A stretch of 51,267 nt of DNA from Sulfuricurvum sp. Its GTDB lineage: Bacteria; Campylobacterota; Campylobacteria; Campylobacterales; Sulfurimonadaceae. Of this stretch, positions 51,266 through 51,267 are shown in pieces; position 1 is the stretch's first letter; each line of letters begins with the position of its first letter. Made by a program: the position numbers and the translations under genes. The stretch spans positions 1 through 51,267 of the forward strand of contig NZ_JAQTNN010000019.1 in assembly GCF_028713855.1 (NCBI RefSeq). Reading direction: 5' to 3'. Under the pieces are notes generated by a model. That model did no database searches. It was not told the origin of the DNA and worked only from the letters and a program-made list of their open reading frames with translations.

Positions 51266-51267
51266 GA

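Noticed and set aside
1..51267. CRISPR array, rRNA or tRNA genes
   Set aside because: No regularly spaced repeat or cloverleaf-forming stretch was seen on either strand by reading; a dedicated scan could not be run.

Overview
This AT-rich, gene-dense window is best explained as an accessory (plasmid or genomic-island) region of a Campylobacterota bacterium of the Sulfuricurvum/Sulfurimonas kind. That is an inference from AT content, short overlapping operons, an OprD-like Campylobacterota-type porin and DsbD/DsrE thiol genes. No rRNA, tRNA or CRISPR array was seen.

Layout. (1) 1-6.1 kb: the 3' end of a tyrosine recombinase with an overlapping unknown gene, two small hypothetical genes, a complete tyrosine recombinase (3098-4252) behind dyad-rich DNA, and an AbiE-like toxin/antitoxin pair. 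(2) 6.3-13.9 kb: a redox/detoxification locus with three dehydrogenase-type enzymes, a cupin, a SnoaL-like protein, an MFS exporter and two AraC regulators. A 41-bp operator occurs in three copies in front of the alcohol dehydrogenase, the second SDR and the MFS/AraC pair. (3) 13.3-18.2 kb: a leftward run SDR - FabF - TetR - ProA - YbgC thioesterase - TetR. (4) 18.2-36 kb: an HxlR/Crp regulator pair, an alpha/beta hydrolase, a carboxymuconolactone-decarboxylase-like gene and a three-gene RND efflux operon. The two divergent intergenic regions of this locus carry the same long palindromic operator-promoter.

The hydrolase gene is split by a complete 9,242-bp Tn3-family transposon (19953-29194). 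It has 54-bp inverted repeats and a perfect 6-bp target duplication; removing it restores one 317-codon reading frame across the nucleophile elbow. Its cargo, placed between tnpA and tnpR, is a thiol-redox module: ArsR, DsrE-like, SAM methyltransferase, DsbD, thioredoxin and a porin.

(5) 36.1-51.3 kb: a defence island. An orphan serine recombinase is followed by an XRE regulator divergent from dndCDE (DNA phosphorothioation), with matching palindromes at both starts. Then come a DGQHR (DndB-like) gene with a membrane partner, and a tightly coupled leftward operon of six genes: a PLD-nuclease/DEAD helicase, a 43-residue protein, an SMC-like ATPase, a small dnd-associated-type protein, an unknown protein, and an 862-residue protein with embedded sigma-70 region-4-like helix-turn-helices. 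This operon is the most likely source of new biology: a restriction or sensing module that reads phosphorothioate marks and is not obviously the classical DndFGH set. The window ends in the C-terminus of an OST-HTH/LOTUS protein.
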